DNA from: CAZMSQ01 sp964569025
GTDB lineage: Bacteria; Bacteroidota; Bacteroidia; Chitinophagales; Saprospiraceae
DNA length: 64,000 nt
Reading direction: 5' to 3'
Assembly (NCBI GenBank): GCA_964569025.1
Contig: CAZMSQ010000005.1
Span: 47,282 to 111,281 of the forward strand
Each line of letters starts with the position of its first letter. Positions within the stretch are counted from its first letter, which is position 1. Of the stretch, positions 1-8,084 are shown in pieces. Below the pieces are notes generated by a model, which worked only from the letters and a program-made list of their open reading frames with translations, made no database searches and had not been told where the DNA came from. The position numbers and the translations under genes are program-made.

Positions 1-300
1 CACACAATCCGGATCCGCCCCGATGGTTTCATTCACTTTTGCCATCTTGCCGGTGCAATGCCAAACCCCATTGGCCAGGAATCCTGAAGGAGACGCTTTA
101 TGAATCACCTGGCCATCTTCGCTCACCTCCGTTTCTGGTTGAGGCCTCGGCAGGGTAAAAGATGCGGCATTAGCGGGCAAATTTGATTGAGCGCCGGAGA
201 CGCCATCCGGTGATTCAGCCTGAGAGGGATTTCCTGATGGCTGGCACGCGATGAGAGAGGTCATGGTGATTGTGAACACCAACAATTTGAAGCGCTGCAT
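1..300 (-). CDS. Lipoprotein of unknown function, truncated by the window edge
   Basis: An open frame of 100 codons begins with ATG at 300 and runs off the left edge without a stop. The N-terminus is a classic lipoprotein signal: MQRFK, a hydrophobic stretch (LLVFTITMTSLIA), then a lipobox cysteine at about residue 19. After the cysteine comes a Ser/Pro/Gly/Ala-rich linker of about 40 residues, then the start of a folded part with HCTGK and a later Cys. It should be anchored in the outer or inner membrane facing the periplasm. I do not recognise the family from the visible part. It is divergent from tilS. What is seen is the signal and linker; any function would need the missing C-terminal part. 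Confidence 0.7.
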   Translation of the reverse strand, partial: MQRFKLLVFTITMTSLIACQPSGNPSQAESPDGVSGAQSNLPANAASFTLPRPQPETEVSEDGQVIHKASPSGFLANGVWHCTGKMAKVNETIGADPDCV

Positions 301-344
301 GGCAAAATTTTTTACTTTAGATGAGAATGATACCCTTCAACGCT

Positions 345-360
345 CAAATGTACACATTTG
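345..360. promoter_or_regulatory. Inverted repeat in divergent intergenic region
   Basis: CAAATGT-AC-ACATTTG is a perfect 7+2+7 inverted repeat. It lies between the divergent lipoprotein (start 300) and tilS (start 413), so it is placed where a dimeric regulator could bind. Its occurrence by chance cannot be excluded in an AT-rich spacer. Confidence 0.25.
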
Positions 361-412
361 CTCCGATGATGACACAGGCGCAGAGGTTTGAATTTACAAG
401 GATGGAACCCGC

Positions 413-1798
413 ATGACAGACCAAATTACAGATTGGTTTTCCCAGCACATCGTGCATGGGGCTTTGCAGTTGGGGTCTCGTATGTCCATCCTTGCAGTGA
501 GTGGCGGTGTAGACTCAATGGTCATGGCGGAGCTCTATCTCAGGAGTGGCTGTCCTGTGGTTCTTGCTCACGTCAACTACCAGCTACGGGGTGAAGAAAG
601 CAACGGGGACGAGGAGTTCGTTCGGGAATGGGCCCGGGAGCGGGGCCTTCCTTTTGAAATGCTGCGCGTTGATGGCCGGCAGGAATTCCAGGCTCAGGGA
701 GAGGGGATTCAGGAGGGTGCCCGGCGGATCAGATACGAGTGGCTTGAAGAAATCAGAAAAAAGCATGATGCCCAATGGATTGCAACAGCCCACCACCTCA
801 ATGACTCAGTTGAGACGGCGTTGTTTCATTTGATCAGGGGGTGTGGGCTGAGGGGACTTCATGGGATTCCCTTCAAAAGTGGCTCAATGCTCCGACCTTT
901 GCTGGGGTTTACCAAGGAAGAACTTCTGCAGTGGGCCGCCAGTCATGGGGTATTCTACCGGACAGACAGCTCAAATGAAACACTTGCCTACACTAGGAAT
1001 CAGATTCGACACACAGTCATTCCACAAATTCAGAATATAAACCCTGATTTTATTAGGTCTGCCGGTCAAACCATAAGCCGGATTCGCGGGGCTGAGCTTC
1101 TAATAGATTGGGCCGCAGAGTGGTGGCGCCAGAAAGTGGTACGCAACAGCCCGATTCCAGGTATTCAGGGGTTGCCACTTGACATCCTTCCGGATGACAT
1201 AGCCTTGCGTAGGGAGATTCTCTACGAACTCTTGCGGCCATTTGGCTTCAACAGCACTCAGATTCATGACCTGACAACCTCAAATGCCCGCACCGGAGCC
1301 CGGGCAGAATCTTTCTCCCATGAACTCCAGTTTGATCGCAGATGGCTGAGATGGGCAGAAAAGAGCACCAGAATTGGGAGATTCTCCTGCCGCATAGAGT
1401 TGTTGCCCTCTGAAATCGTGCTACCTACGGGGGGAGCCATACTTGCAGCCGCTCAGGATGATACCACCGGAGCATTTTCCGTGACCAATTCAGCCTCTTA
1501 CGTTTGCGATCTTTCTGCTCAGGCCCTCACATTCCCTCTGATTGTGCGGGGCTGGAGGCCCGGAGATGCATTTTGTCCCTCAGGAATGGGTGGGCATTCC
1601 AAGACCCTGAAAAAGTATTTCGCTGACGAAAAGGTGCCACTCCTTGCCAAATATCGCACATGGGTGGTCGTCAATGGAAACGGCGACATCATATGGCTCG
1701 TTGGCCACAGGGTCGATGAGCGGTATCTGGCAAAGAGTGGTGAGCCGTCCGTTCGGTTCCAGTATGTGATACCCAAAGAGGAGGGCTCCAAAAGGTGA
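413..1798 (+). CDS. tilS: tRNA(Ile)-lysidine synthase TilS
   Basis: TilS converts C34 of the CAU-anticodon tRNA(Ile) to lysidine with ATP and lysine, which switches both charging and decoding from Met to Ile. It is cytoplasmic and normally essential. The 461-residue protein has the N-type ATP pyrophosphatase P-loop AVSGGVDSM at about residues 28-36, followed by LAHVNYQLRG, typical of the family. Later come the HHLNDSVET segment and the RNQIRH segment. The C-terminal part has the substrate-binding TilS_C features (GWRPGD, then KTLKKYFADEKVP). The length is normal for Bacteroidota. The start at ATG 413 leaves about 28 residues before the P-loop, as expected. It ends 10 bases before the convergent neighbour, with no obvious terminator between them. 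Confidence 0.95.
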   Translation: MTDQITDWFSQHIVHGALQLGSRMSILAVSGGVDSMVMAELYLRSGCPVVLAHVNYQLRGEESNGDEEFVREWARERGLPFEMLRVDGRQEFQAQGEGIQEGARRIRYEWLEEIRKKHDAQWIATAHHLNDSVETALFHLIRGCGLRGLHGIPFKSGSMLRPLLGFTKEELLQWAASHGVFYRTDSSNETLAYTRNQIRHTVIPQIQNINPDFIRSAGQTISRIRGAELLIDWAAEWWRQKVVRNSPIPGIQGLPLDILPDDIALRREILYELLRPFGFNSTQIHDLTTSNARTGARAESFSHELQFDRRWLRWAEKSTRIGRFSCRIELLPSEIVLPTGGAILAAAQDDTTGAFSVTNSASYVCDLSAQALTFPLIVRGWRPGDAFCPSGMGGHSKTLKKYFADEKVPLLAKYRTWVVVNGNGDIIWLVGHRVDERYLAKSGEPSVRFQYVIPKEEGSKR

Positions 1799-1808
1799 GA
1801 AACCGGAA

Positions 1809-4250
1809 TTACTCGACCCGTTTAATGGTTCCGTCACTGTCAAGAGTGACGATATGAGCCGTGTCGAAACCGGCGGCAAGCACCTTTGTAACGACCTGAC
1901 GGGCATCAGGAAGATTGTCATATCCCCTCAGGAGCATTATGGTCATATTGCCCTTCTTGATTCGCTCGACAGTGCCCAGACCTTCGACCAGGGCCGGGTT
2001 GAAAAACTCCGGTCGCGAATAGGTGGCGAGTCGGACAAGGTATACAGGAGAGCTCGCGGCAGGTGTCTGCGGGGTGGCAGGCTCGGCATCATTACGAGGC
2101 TTGGCGCTGGACAGGATAATGTCGCGATTGCGATCAGTAATGGGCTCTTCGACCACGAATGCTGTGCTGAAGCCCAATTCGTTGATGCGATTTTGGATGT
2201 CTTCAGCATAGGCTCGGTCGGCGTATATTCCGACCCGGATTTTTTTTGTTCTCCCTTCGGGATTGTTGTAAATGTTACCGAATTCCCGAAGTTGCTCGTA
2301 TTCTTTGGGATTGACCTCATCGAGATTAAACACTGTTGCGACTTGCACGGAGTATCCGATTCCTGAGTTTGGAGTGGGAGTTTCAACTGCGACCGGTGAT
2401 GTCCCAGCAGATGGACTGCTGGTGGCAGGGTTGTCTGGGCCACCACCAAGAAACTGCATGGCCACGGTGCCGAGAAGATTTCGGTCTGTCCGGGTTCCGG
2501 TAGATACCTTCTTATGAATATTTAGAAACCCCGCTTTGGAGAAAGTCATGGTATAGGTGGTATTTGCGGCAAGAGCCAAGGTATACTGTCCGTTGGCATT
2601 GGTGAACACTTCGTACTGTTCTCCGGTCAGATCATTGGCTAGTCTGACAACCACATCCGGCTCACCCCTTGAGGTACGGGTATTCGTGACCAATCCAACA
2701 AATCGGTCTTCTTCCCGTTCGAGGGCAATTTCAAATCGGCGGTCGCCGGAGTAGCTCCCTTCATTCAGTGCGAACGAAAAGGGGGCATAGCCCAAACTCC
2801 TGATTTCAGCTCTGCATGAGAGGCCCGTGGGAATATGGGCAATCAGAAGGCCATTTTCATCGGTCTCTAAGACCGCCTCTCCGCAAGCTTGCAAATCTAC
2901 AGTTGCACCGTTTAGAGGCGATTTTGAAAGCGCATCCGTAATGTGAAAAGTCAAGGTTTCGGTGCGGGTACGGAAATGATACAAATCTTCTCCTCCTTTT
3001 CCTCCGGGACGATTCGAGGTCAGGTAACCGAAATTTTTCGACGGGTCATAGACAAGGCTCAGGTCATCGTATGAAGAATTGATACCTGTCCCCATATTCG
3101 AAATCTGTTTCCATCCCCCATTCTCATAGGCCGCTTTGAACAAATCAAAGCCTCCCAGCCCGAAGTGCCAGTTGGAAGCCAGATACAGAAACTGGCCGTC
3201 AAAGTAAGGCGACAATTCATGACCCGGCGTATTGATAACAGGGCCCAGATTTACGGGCGGCGTCCATGAATTATCTGCTCTGGTTGACATAAACAGGTCG
3301 AATCCTCCGTATCCATCAGATCGGTCGGAGGCAAAGTACAACGTATTGCCTTGATCTGCAAAGCACGGAAAACCAGTCGAATATCCGGTGCCGTTGTGGG
3401 GAAATGGGCGCGCCTCACCCCAGGTGCCGTCGGGTTCGACTCGTGCAATGTAGATACTCAGCTCAAGCCCGGAGCCCGGTATTGGCCTGATGCCTTCCCG
3501 AAAATTGTTTCTTGTGAAGGCTACCCATTTGCCATCTTCCGAAAAGGAAAGCGGACCTTCATTTTTTGAATGGCGTACCTGCGGATGGAAAAACCCGGGT
3601 TTGAGAAGGAAATTCTTCTCATCACGACCCGATGAAAATAGCTGGTTTTCAGAACCTTCCTCAAGATTAACTTTCAAACGCTGGTCTTCTCGGACAATGT
3701 CTGTGCGAGATGAGGCAAAGATGACCTCATCACCATGCATGGTAGGAAAGAGTTCGGAGAATGCTGAATTGATATATTCCAGTCGCACATCATACAACGG
3801 TTCAGTACCTGAGAGAATGGAAGCTTCATCGCAGCTCACTGCATAATGTTGGCCAAATCCCGGATATTCCTCCCCATAGTCGAGGTATTGCCTTTTTGCC
3901 TTTTCATATTCTCCCAGAGATTTCAGAACCTGCGCATATTGAAACACCAATAAAGGGTCTGATTTCCGGTGAGTGATGGCTTTTGCGTACCATTTGGCAG
4001 CATTCTCCAACTCATTGGTCATACGGTAGCAGTCAGCAATCCGTGCCTGAGCCTCTGCATTATCGGGGTCCCTGTCGAGCACTGCCGAATAACTTTCAAT
4101 GGCCAGATCAAATTGATGCAGCTTGTATTCAGTATCTGCCTTGCGCAATGCGCCGGGCTGGCCCTGAATCATCAAAGGGAAACAATTCAATAACAGGGTA
4201 ATCAGGCATCCTGCCGGTAATGTACAATGGGTAAATCGAAAGGCTTTCAT
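1809..4250 (-). CDS. TPR/PD40 envelope protein with carboxypeptidase-like domains and C-terminal SPOR repeats (PorE-like)
   Basis: The predicted product is a 813-residue secreted or periplasmic protein. A signal peptide follows ATG 4250 (MKAFRFTHCTLPAG...); an upstream in-frame start at 4298 would precede the signal with extra residues and is less likely. Domain order by eye: TPR-like repeats (about 35-125), a WD40/PD40 beta-propeller-like region (about 180-430, repeated FASDRSDGYGG and YLTSNRPGGKGG type strands), two carboxypeptidase-regulatory-like beta-sandwiches (about 440-600), then a Pro/Ser/Thr linker and two SPOR-like units, one starting GIGYSVQVATVF and one starting PVYLVRLATYS. Family knowledge: PorE-type proteins of the T9SS have TPR, propeller, CRD and an OmpA peptidoglycan-binding domain. 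Here SPOR domains, which bind denuded glycan strands, sit where OmpA would be. A role in anchoring an envelope complex to peptidoglycan is inferred. Confidence 0.8.
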   Translation of the reverse strand: MKAFRFTHCTLPAGCLITLLLNCFPLMIQGQPGALRKADTEYKLHQFDLAIESYSAVLDRDPDNAEAQARIADCYRMTNELENAAKWYAKAITHRKSDPLLVFQYAQVLKSLGEYEKAKRQYLDYGEEYPGFGQHYAVSCDEASILSGTEPLYDVRLEYINSAFSELFPTMHGDEVIFASSRTDIVREDQRLKVNLEEGSENQLFSSGRDEKNFLLKPGFFHPQVRHSKNEGPLSFSEDGKWVAFTRNNFREGIRPIPGSGLELSIYIARVEPDGTWGEARPFPHNGTGYSTGFPCFADQGNTLYFASDRSDGYGGFDLFMSTRADNSWTPPVNLGPVINTPGHELSPYFDGQFLYLASNWHFGLGGFDLFKAAYENGGWKQISNMGTGINSSYDDLSLVYDPSKNFGYLTSNRPGGKGGEDLYHFRTRTETLTFHITDALSKSPLNGATVDLQACGEAVLETDENGLLIAHIPTGLSCRAEIRSLGYAPFSFALNEGSYSGDRRFEIALEREEDRFVGLVTNTRTSRGEPDVVVRLANDLTGEQYEVFTNANGQYTLALAANTTYTMTFSKAGFLNIHKKVSTGTRTDRNLLGTVAMQFLGGGPDNPATSSPSAGTSPVAVETPTPNSGIGYSVQVATVFNLDEVNPKEYEQLREFGNIYNNPEGRTKKIRVGIYADRAYAEDIQNRINELGFSTAFVVEEPITDRNRDIILSSAKPRNDAEPATPQTPAASSPVYLVRLATYSRPEFFNPALVEGLGTVERIKKGNMTIMLLRGYDNLPDARQVVTKVLAAGFDTAHIVTLDSDGTIKRVE

Positions 4251-4361
4251 GGACACCTTGTAAATTCTCGTCAATAGGCAATATGTGAAAAAACGCAATT
4301 TCTATGAACTTTCGCGTACTTCCATCAAATAATTTAAGAAACTTTGCACCATCCGGAAGGG

Positions 4362-5123
4362 TTACCTGAGCTCATCCGGGTCTACAGGGCCCATCATGAT
4401 ATCTTCTTCTCCATCTTCAACAATTGGTTTAAATGGATTCCACCAAGGGGTATCCGGAAGGGGAGCAGTAATGCAAACCTGTGTTTGTTTAATCGGATGT
4501 TCGAACTCTAGCCGCCATGCGTGCAGGGCAATTGAGCCGTCGCTGAATGTAAAATCTGATTGGTACTTGGCATCTCCAAGAATCGGACAGCCGGCTTGGC
4601 TGAGCTGCGCACGTATCTGGTGTGGTCTGCCTGTATGAAGCGACAGGCTGAGGAGTACGGTCTGGTCAATCTGTCCAACCATTCGGTAGTCGAGAGATGC
4701 CTTTTTGGCATTCTCCTTTTTGGCGCGGCCACTGAGAGATGCATATGCGTGCGCGACATTTTTATTGGAGTCTTTCGACAAGTAGTGGACGAGCGTACCC
4801 GCTACTTCCGGAGGCCGGTTTCTGGTCACCGCCAGATAGGTCTTCCTGACATCCCGTGTGCGGAACAATTCATTCATGCGGCTCAGCCCCTTACTGGTGC
4901 GCGCAAACAATGTCACGCCGCTCACAGGCCGGTCGAGCCGATGGATGACGCCCAAAAAAACATCTCCGGGCTTTTCATATCTGACCTTGATCCAGGCCTT
5001 GACCAATTCGGTAAGTGGCATATCACCAGTTTCGTCGCCCTGAACCAGCCATCCGGCCGGTTTGTTGACTGCAATGAGGTGATTGTCTTCGTAGAGAACC
5101 ACTAATTTGCTGATATCTATCAT
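4362..5123 (-). CDS. RluA-family pseudouridine synthase
   Basis: This enzyme isomerises uridine to pseudouridine in rRNA or tRNA. The catalytic motif HRLDRPVSG is present at about residues 60-68, and the N-terminal strand VVLYEDNHLIAVNKPAGW is typical of the RluA group. HTGRPHQIRAQL in the C-terminal half is another family motif. Length is about 253 residues with no S4 domain, so it is a compact RluA/RluC-like form. ATG 5123 (MIDISKL) is preferred; a start at 5141 would add six hydrophobic residues. The divergent mqnD starts at 5148, so the two start codons are only about 24 bases apart and each promoter must lie inside the other gene. The exact target uridine cannot be told from sequence. 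Confidence 0.9.
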   Translation of the reverse strand: MIDISKLVVLYEDNHLIAVNKPAGWLVQGDETGDMPLTELVKAWIKVRYEKPGDVFLGVIHRLDRPVSGVTLFARTSKGLSRMNELFRTRDVRKTYLAVTRNRPPEVAGTLVHYLSKDSNKNVAHAYASLSGRAKKENAKKASLDYRMVGQIDQTVLLSLSLHTGRPHQIRAQLSQAGCPILGDAKYQSDFTFSDGSIALHAWRLEFEHPIKQTQVCITAPLPDTPWWNPFKPIVEDGEEDIMMGPVDPDELR

Positions 5124-5147
5124 AACTGGCAAGATAAACACAATTCG

Positions 5148-5987
5148 ATGAAACTCACACTGGGGTTTTCACCCTGTCCGAATGACACCTTCATTTTTGA
5201 TGCACTGGTCAATGGCAAACTTGATCTTGGTGGTCTGACCATTGAGCCATATATCGCAGATGTTGAAGAGCTTAACAGGCTAGCCAGCCGCGGCGAGTTG
5301 GAGCTCACAAAGCTGAGCTACCATGCTTTCGCCCACCTTACTGACCGGTATGCGCTCCTGCACACTGGCAGTGCGCTCGGCAAAAACTGCGGCCCACTGC
5401 TCATCGCGCGCAAGCCCCTGTCAATGGCACAAATAAACGAAGGTCCTGTGGCAATTCCCGGAAAACTTACCACTGCAAATTTCCTCTTCAGCCTCGCCTG
5501 GCCCAAAGCCACCAATACCCGTGAAATGGTATTTTCAGACATTGAAGATGCTGTCCTTCAGGAAGATGTCGCCGCCGGCTTAATCATTCACGAAAATCGG
5601 TTTACCTACGCGCAAAAGGGACTTCACCGAATCATGGATCTTGGAGAGTACTGGGAGCAGTTGACCGGCATGCCTATTCCGTTGGGCGGTATTGCAGTAA
5701 GAAGAGATCTGCCCCAGGAGGTTCAGAAATTAGTCAACAACCTTGTTGGCCAGTCGGTCCGCCATGCTCGTCAGAATCCCGGGCAAACCCTCGAATATGT
5801 CAGTGCTCACGCTCAAGAAATGGATCCTGATGTGATGAAGGCCCATATTCAATTGTATGTCAATGATTTTACCGAGCATCTCGGCTACACCGGCACAAAT
5901 GCCGTAGAGCGCCTCATGGCAGAAGCCATTAACAGGGGCATCATCAACCCTTTACCCGAGTCGCTCAGTTTGTTTGTTCGAGAGTAA
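5148..5987 (+). CDS. mqnD: 1,4-dihydroxy-6-naphthoate synthase MqnD
   Basis: MqnD converts cyclic dehypoxanthine futalosine to 1,4-dihydroxy-6-naphthoate in the futalosine route to menaquinone. The N-terminus LGFSPCPNDTFIFDALVN is a hallmark of the family, which has a periplasmic-binding-protein-like fold but acts in the cytoplasm. The segment GLIIHENRFTYAQKGL and the GGIAVRRDLP strand also match. The length of 279 residues is normal. No other mqn genes are in the window, so the pathway is scattered. The gene starts at ATG 5148, facing the pseudouridine synthase head to head, and converges on a patatin gene across a 135-base spacer that shows nothing notable. Confidence 0.92.
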   Translation: MKLTLGFSPCPNDTFIFDALVNGKLDLGGLTIEPYIADVEELNRLASRGELELTKLSYHAFAHLTDRYALLHTGSALGKNCGPLLIARKPLSMAQINEGPVAIPGKLTTANFLFSLAWPKATNTREMVFSDIEDAVLQEDVAAGLIIHENRFTYAQKGLHRIMDLGEYWEQLTGMPIPLGGIAVRRDLPQEVQKLVNNLVGQSVRHARQNPGQTLEYVSAHAQEMDPDVMKAHIQLYVNDFTEHLGYTGTNAVERLMAEAINRGIINPLPESLSLFVRE

Positions 5988-6122
5988 GACGTTAATTCTG
6001 GTTGGTACAAATTTGAGACTTGTTTCTGAAGGAATCTCCATACGGCGGTGCAGGCACTCATTTTTTGGCATTTTCAATAAAGAGTCATGTCTGCAGCAGG
6101 CTTCATTCAGAAGTGGATGCTT

Positions 6123-6917
6123 TTACAACTGACCAGCATCAGTTGCAGGCACGGTCAGTTCCAGCGGAGCCTCTTTCAGCAAAGCTGCTGCATACTGATA
6201 CCCCAGTTCGAAGAGTTCGTCGGCAGCAGAAGTGGTGAGGTAGTCATATTTTTCCAGCCCCCTCGGTTCGATGACCAAATCGCAGTACTCCTGAGGCTGG
6301 CGGGCCTTCGAGTTGAGGTTCAGCTGAAAAATGCGAAGCGCAATCTGCAACATATTGTTCAGCCTGTCTGTCGGAGCCACAGGGCAGATATTCACCCCAA
6401 TAATCTGCTGACATCGCCCCCGAAGCGGCTGCACCGGAAGATTATCCATCAGCCCCCCGTCCACATACAGCGACTCGCCAATCTGCACCGGAGAAAACAA
6501 AATCGGAATACTTGACGAGGCCAGAACCGCCTGCTCAATCGGCCCCTCCGAAAAATACTCCATCTGCCCCTTACTGAGATTTGCTGCTCCCACAACCAGA
6601 GGCGTGGCAAGATCCTCAAGCCGCGATACCGACAAATTGCTCTTCAACTCGCTCTTCAACCCCTTGAGATTGAGCAGCCCAGTAGAAGACATCTGCATTT
6701 TTGAAAAGGAAAAAAGCCCCTTGTCTTTCAGCAACAGATGGATGTCACGAGGGCTTTTCCCATCCGCCAAAAAAGCCCCCACAATAGCCCCCGCACTGAC
6801 ACCGGAAATAATCCCCGGCAGAATGCCCCCTTCCGCCAACGCCTGAAGAACCCCCAAATGCGCAAACCCACGAGTGCCTCCACCCCCAAGCGCGATTCCT
6901 GTGTTGTATGTCTCCAT
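6123..6917 (-). CDS. Patatin-like phospholipase, small soluble type
   Basis: This 264-residue protein has the patatin Ser-Asp dyad layout: the oxyanion-hole motif GGGGTRG at about residues 12-18, the nucleophile elbow GVSAG at about 39-43, and the DGG aspartate motif (YVDGGLMDN) at about 150. It lacks a signal peptide, so it is probably cytoplasmic (RssA/YchK-like). Family members hydrolyse acyl ester bonds of phospholipids or lysophospholipids; the substrate is unknown. A second, larger patatin with an outer-membrane barrel lies at 61301..63535 and is not its direct duplicate. It stands between the convergent mqnD and the repeat at 6979. Confidence 0.88.
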   Translation of the reverse strand: METYNTGIALGGGGTRGFAHLGVLQALAEGGILPGIISGVSAGAIVGAFLADGKSPRDIHLLLKDKGLFSFSKMQMSSTGLLNLKGLKSELKSNLSVSRLEDLATPLVVGAANLSKGQMEYFSEGPIEQAVLASSSIPILFSPVQIGESLYVDGGLMDNLPVQPLRGRCQQIIGVNICPVAPTDRLNNMLQIALRIFQLNLNSKARQPQEYCDLVIEPRGLEKYDYLTTSAADELFELGYQYAAALLKEAPLELTVPATDAGQL

Positions 6918-6978
6918 TTTTTAATTTCTTTCAAAACAGAACCACCCTCTCCGAAGTTCACCAGCCACAGGACCAAGC

Positions 6979-7039
6979 GGTCCGACGACTATAGTGGTCC
7001 GACGACTATAGTGGTCCGACGACTATAGTGGTCCGACGA
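6979..7039. repeat. 17-bp tandem repeat, 3.6 copies
   Basis: The unit GGTCCGACGACTATAGT occurs three times without change (6979-6995, 6996-7012, 7013-7029), then a partial fourth copy to 7039. Each unit contains the palindrome ACTATAGT. The core TCGTCGGAC (reverse strand) reappears in a hairpin at 27610-27642, so it may be part of a dispersed family. It lies between the patatin and the decayed ATPase. Confidence 0.85.
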
Positions 7040-7054
7040 GTTTCGGGGTGGGGG

Positions 7055-7949
7055 TTAGAGGCGGCGGTGAGCGAGGAGGGTGCTGGAGAGGACGCCGAAC
7101 AGGGCAATGGTTACTGAGCTGGCGGGCATTAGGATGGCAGCGATGACGGGGGAGAGGAGGCCCTGGACGGCGAAAAACAGGTCGATGACATTGTAGATGA
7201 GGGCCAGTGTATAGGCGGCATAGACGAGGCGGACACTCTCCCGGGCGTATTGGAGAATGTTGGGAAGTCGGGCGAAGCGGCCCGCATGGAGAATTCCGTC
7301 ACAGGCGGGGCTGAAGTTGTTGGAATCTTCGGTGAGGACGATGCCCGCATCGCTTTGTCGGAGCGCACCGGCATCATTCAGGCCATCTCCAAGCATAAGT
7401 ACCTAGTGTCCGTTGTCTTGAAGGGACTGAATGAAGTTGAGTTTGTCTTGTGGCGATTGGCGGAATTTGAGGTTGGCGCCTTTAGCAAACAGGTGTTCGA
7501 GGCGTGAACGCTCTGCCGGGGTATCACCGCTCAGCAGCGAAGCTGTAATCAATGCGCGGCAGACCTTTTTGCAAAATGCTGTCAGCAGGCACCAGCTCTT
7601 CATTGCGAATCACGAGCATATCTCCTGTCCGGAGCTTGTCGAGAGAGACCGGGTGCTCACCCCCATTCTCAAGACGGTTAGAGGCAATGGGGAAATACGA
7701 CCGGTAATCTCGCTCAAAACTGATGTGGTGATAGGTGCGCCCCCTAAGGCTGAATCCGGCCTTCGGGTCAATCTCATAATACCGACACATGTCGTTCTGC
7801 TCCAGTATCTCATAAACCATTTGGCAGCCCACACAGCAAAAGGGGTGGTCCTGATACATGACCACGTCACCGCCACATGCCTCCCCACAGTGCTTGCAGG
7901 CAAGTCCTTTTTCTGTGGATTTAACTCTTGGCGTGGCGTGGAGCGTCAT
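7055..7949 (-). pseudogene. Decayed CcoI/FixI-type P1B copper ATPase
   Basis: Three pieces of one heavy-metal ATPase lie in order. The N-terminal piece has the metal-binding region CKHCGEACGG and FCCVGCQMVYEIL, then passes directly from GFSLRG to the actuator-domain sequence SFERDYRSYFP at about 7740, so the early transmembrane helices are missing. It continues to PRIDYSF, where the frame shifts at about 7535 and ends in TGA at 7524. The next frame picks up at SLLSGD, with the phosphorylation domain (DKTGT) and later helices lost, and runs through SPQDKLNF to a TAG at about 7403. The last piece begins MLGDGLNDAGAL and carries the C-terminal helices. Intact family members have about 800 residues; about 300 codons remain. 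It follows cusB by about 130 bases and was probably the last gene of that operon. Assembly error is possible. Confidence 0.85.
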
Positions 7950-8084
7950 AAGGCTTTGTTCGATGAATCGGAGTATGCAAGATAACACCCGCCGGGTCGT
8001 CCGTTCTATGATGCTCACATGGCCCGAATGGTGATTTTTGTCACTTCACTATTCGGGGAGAGAATGAATGATGGGGTATTGTAT

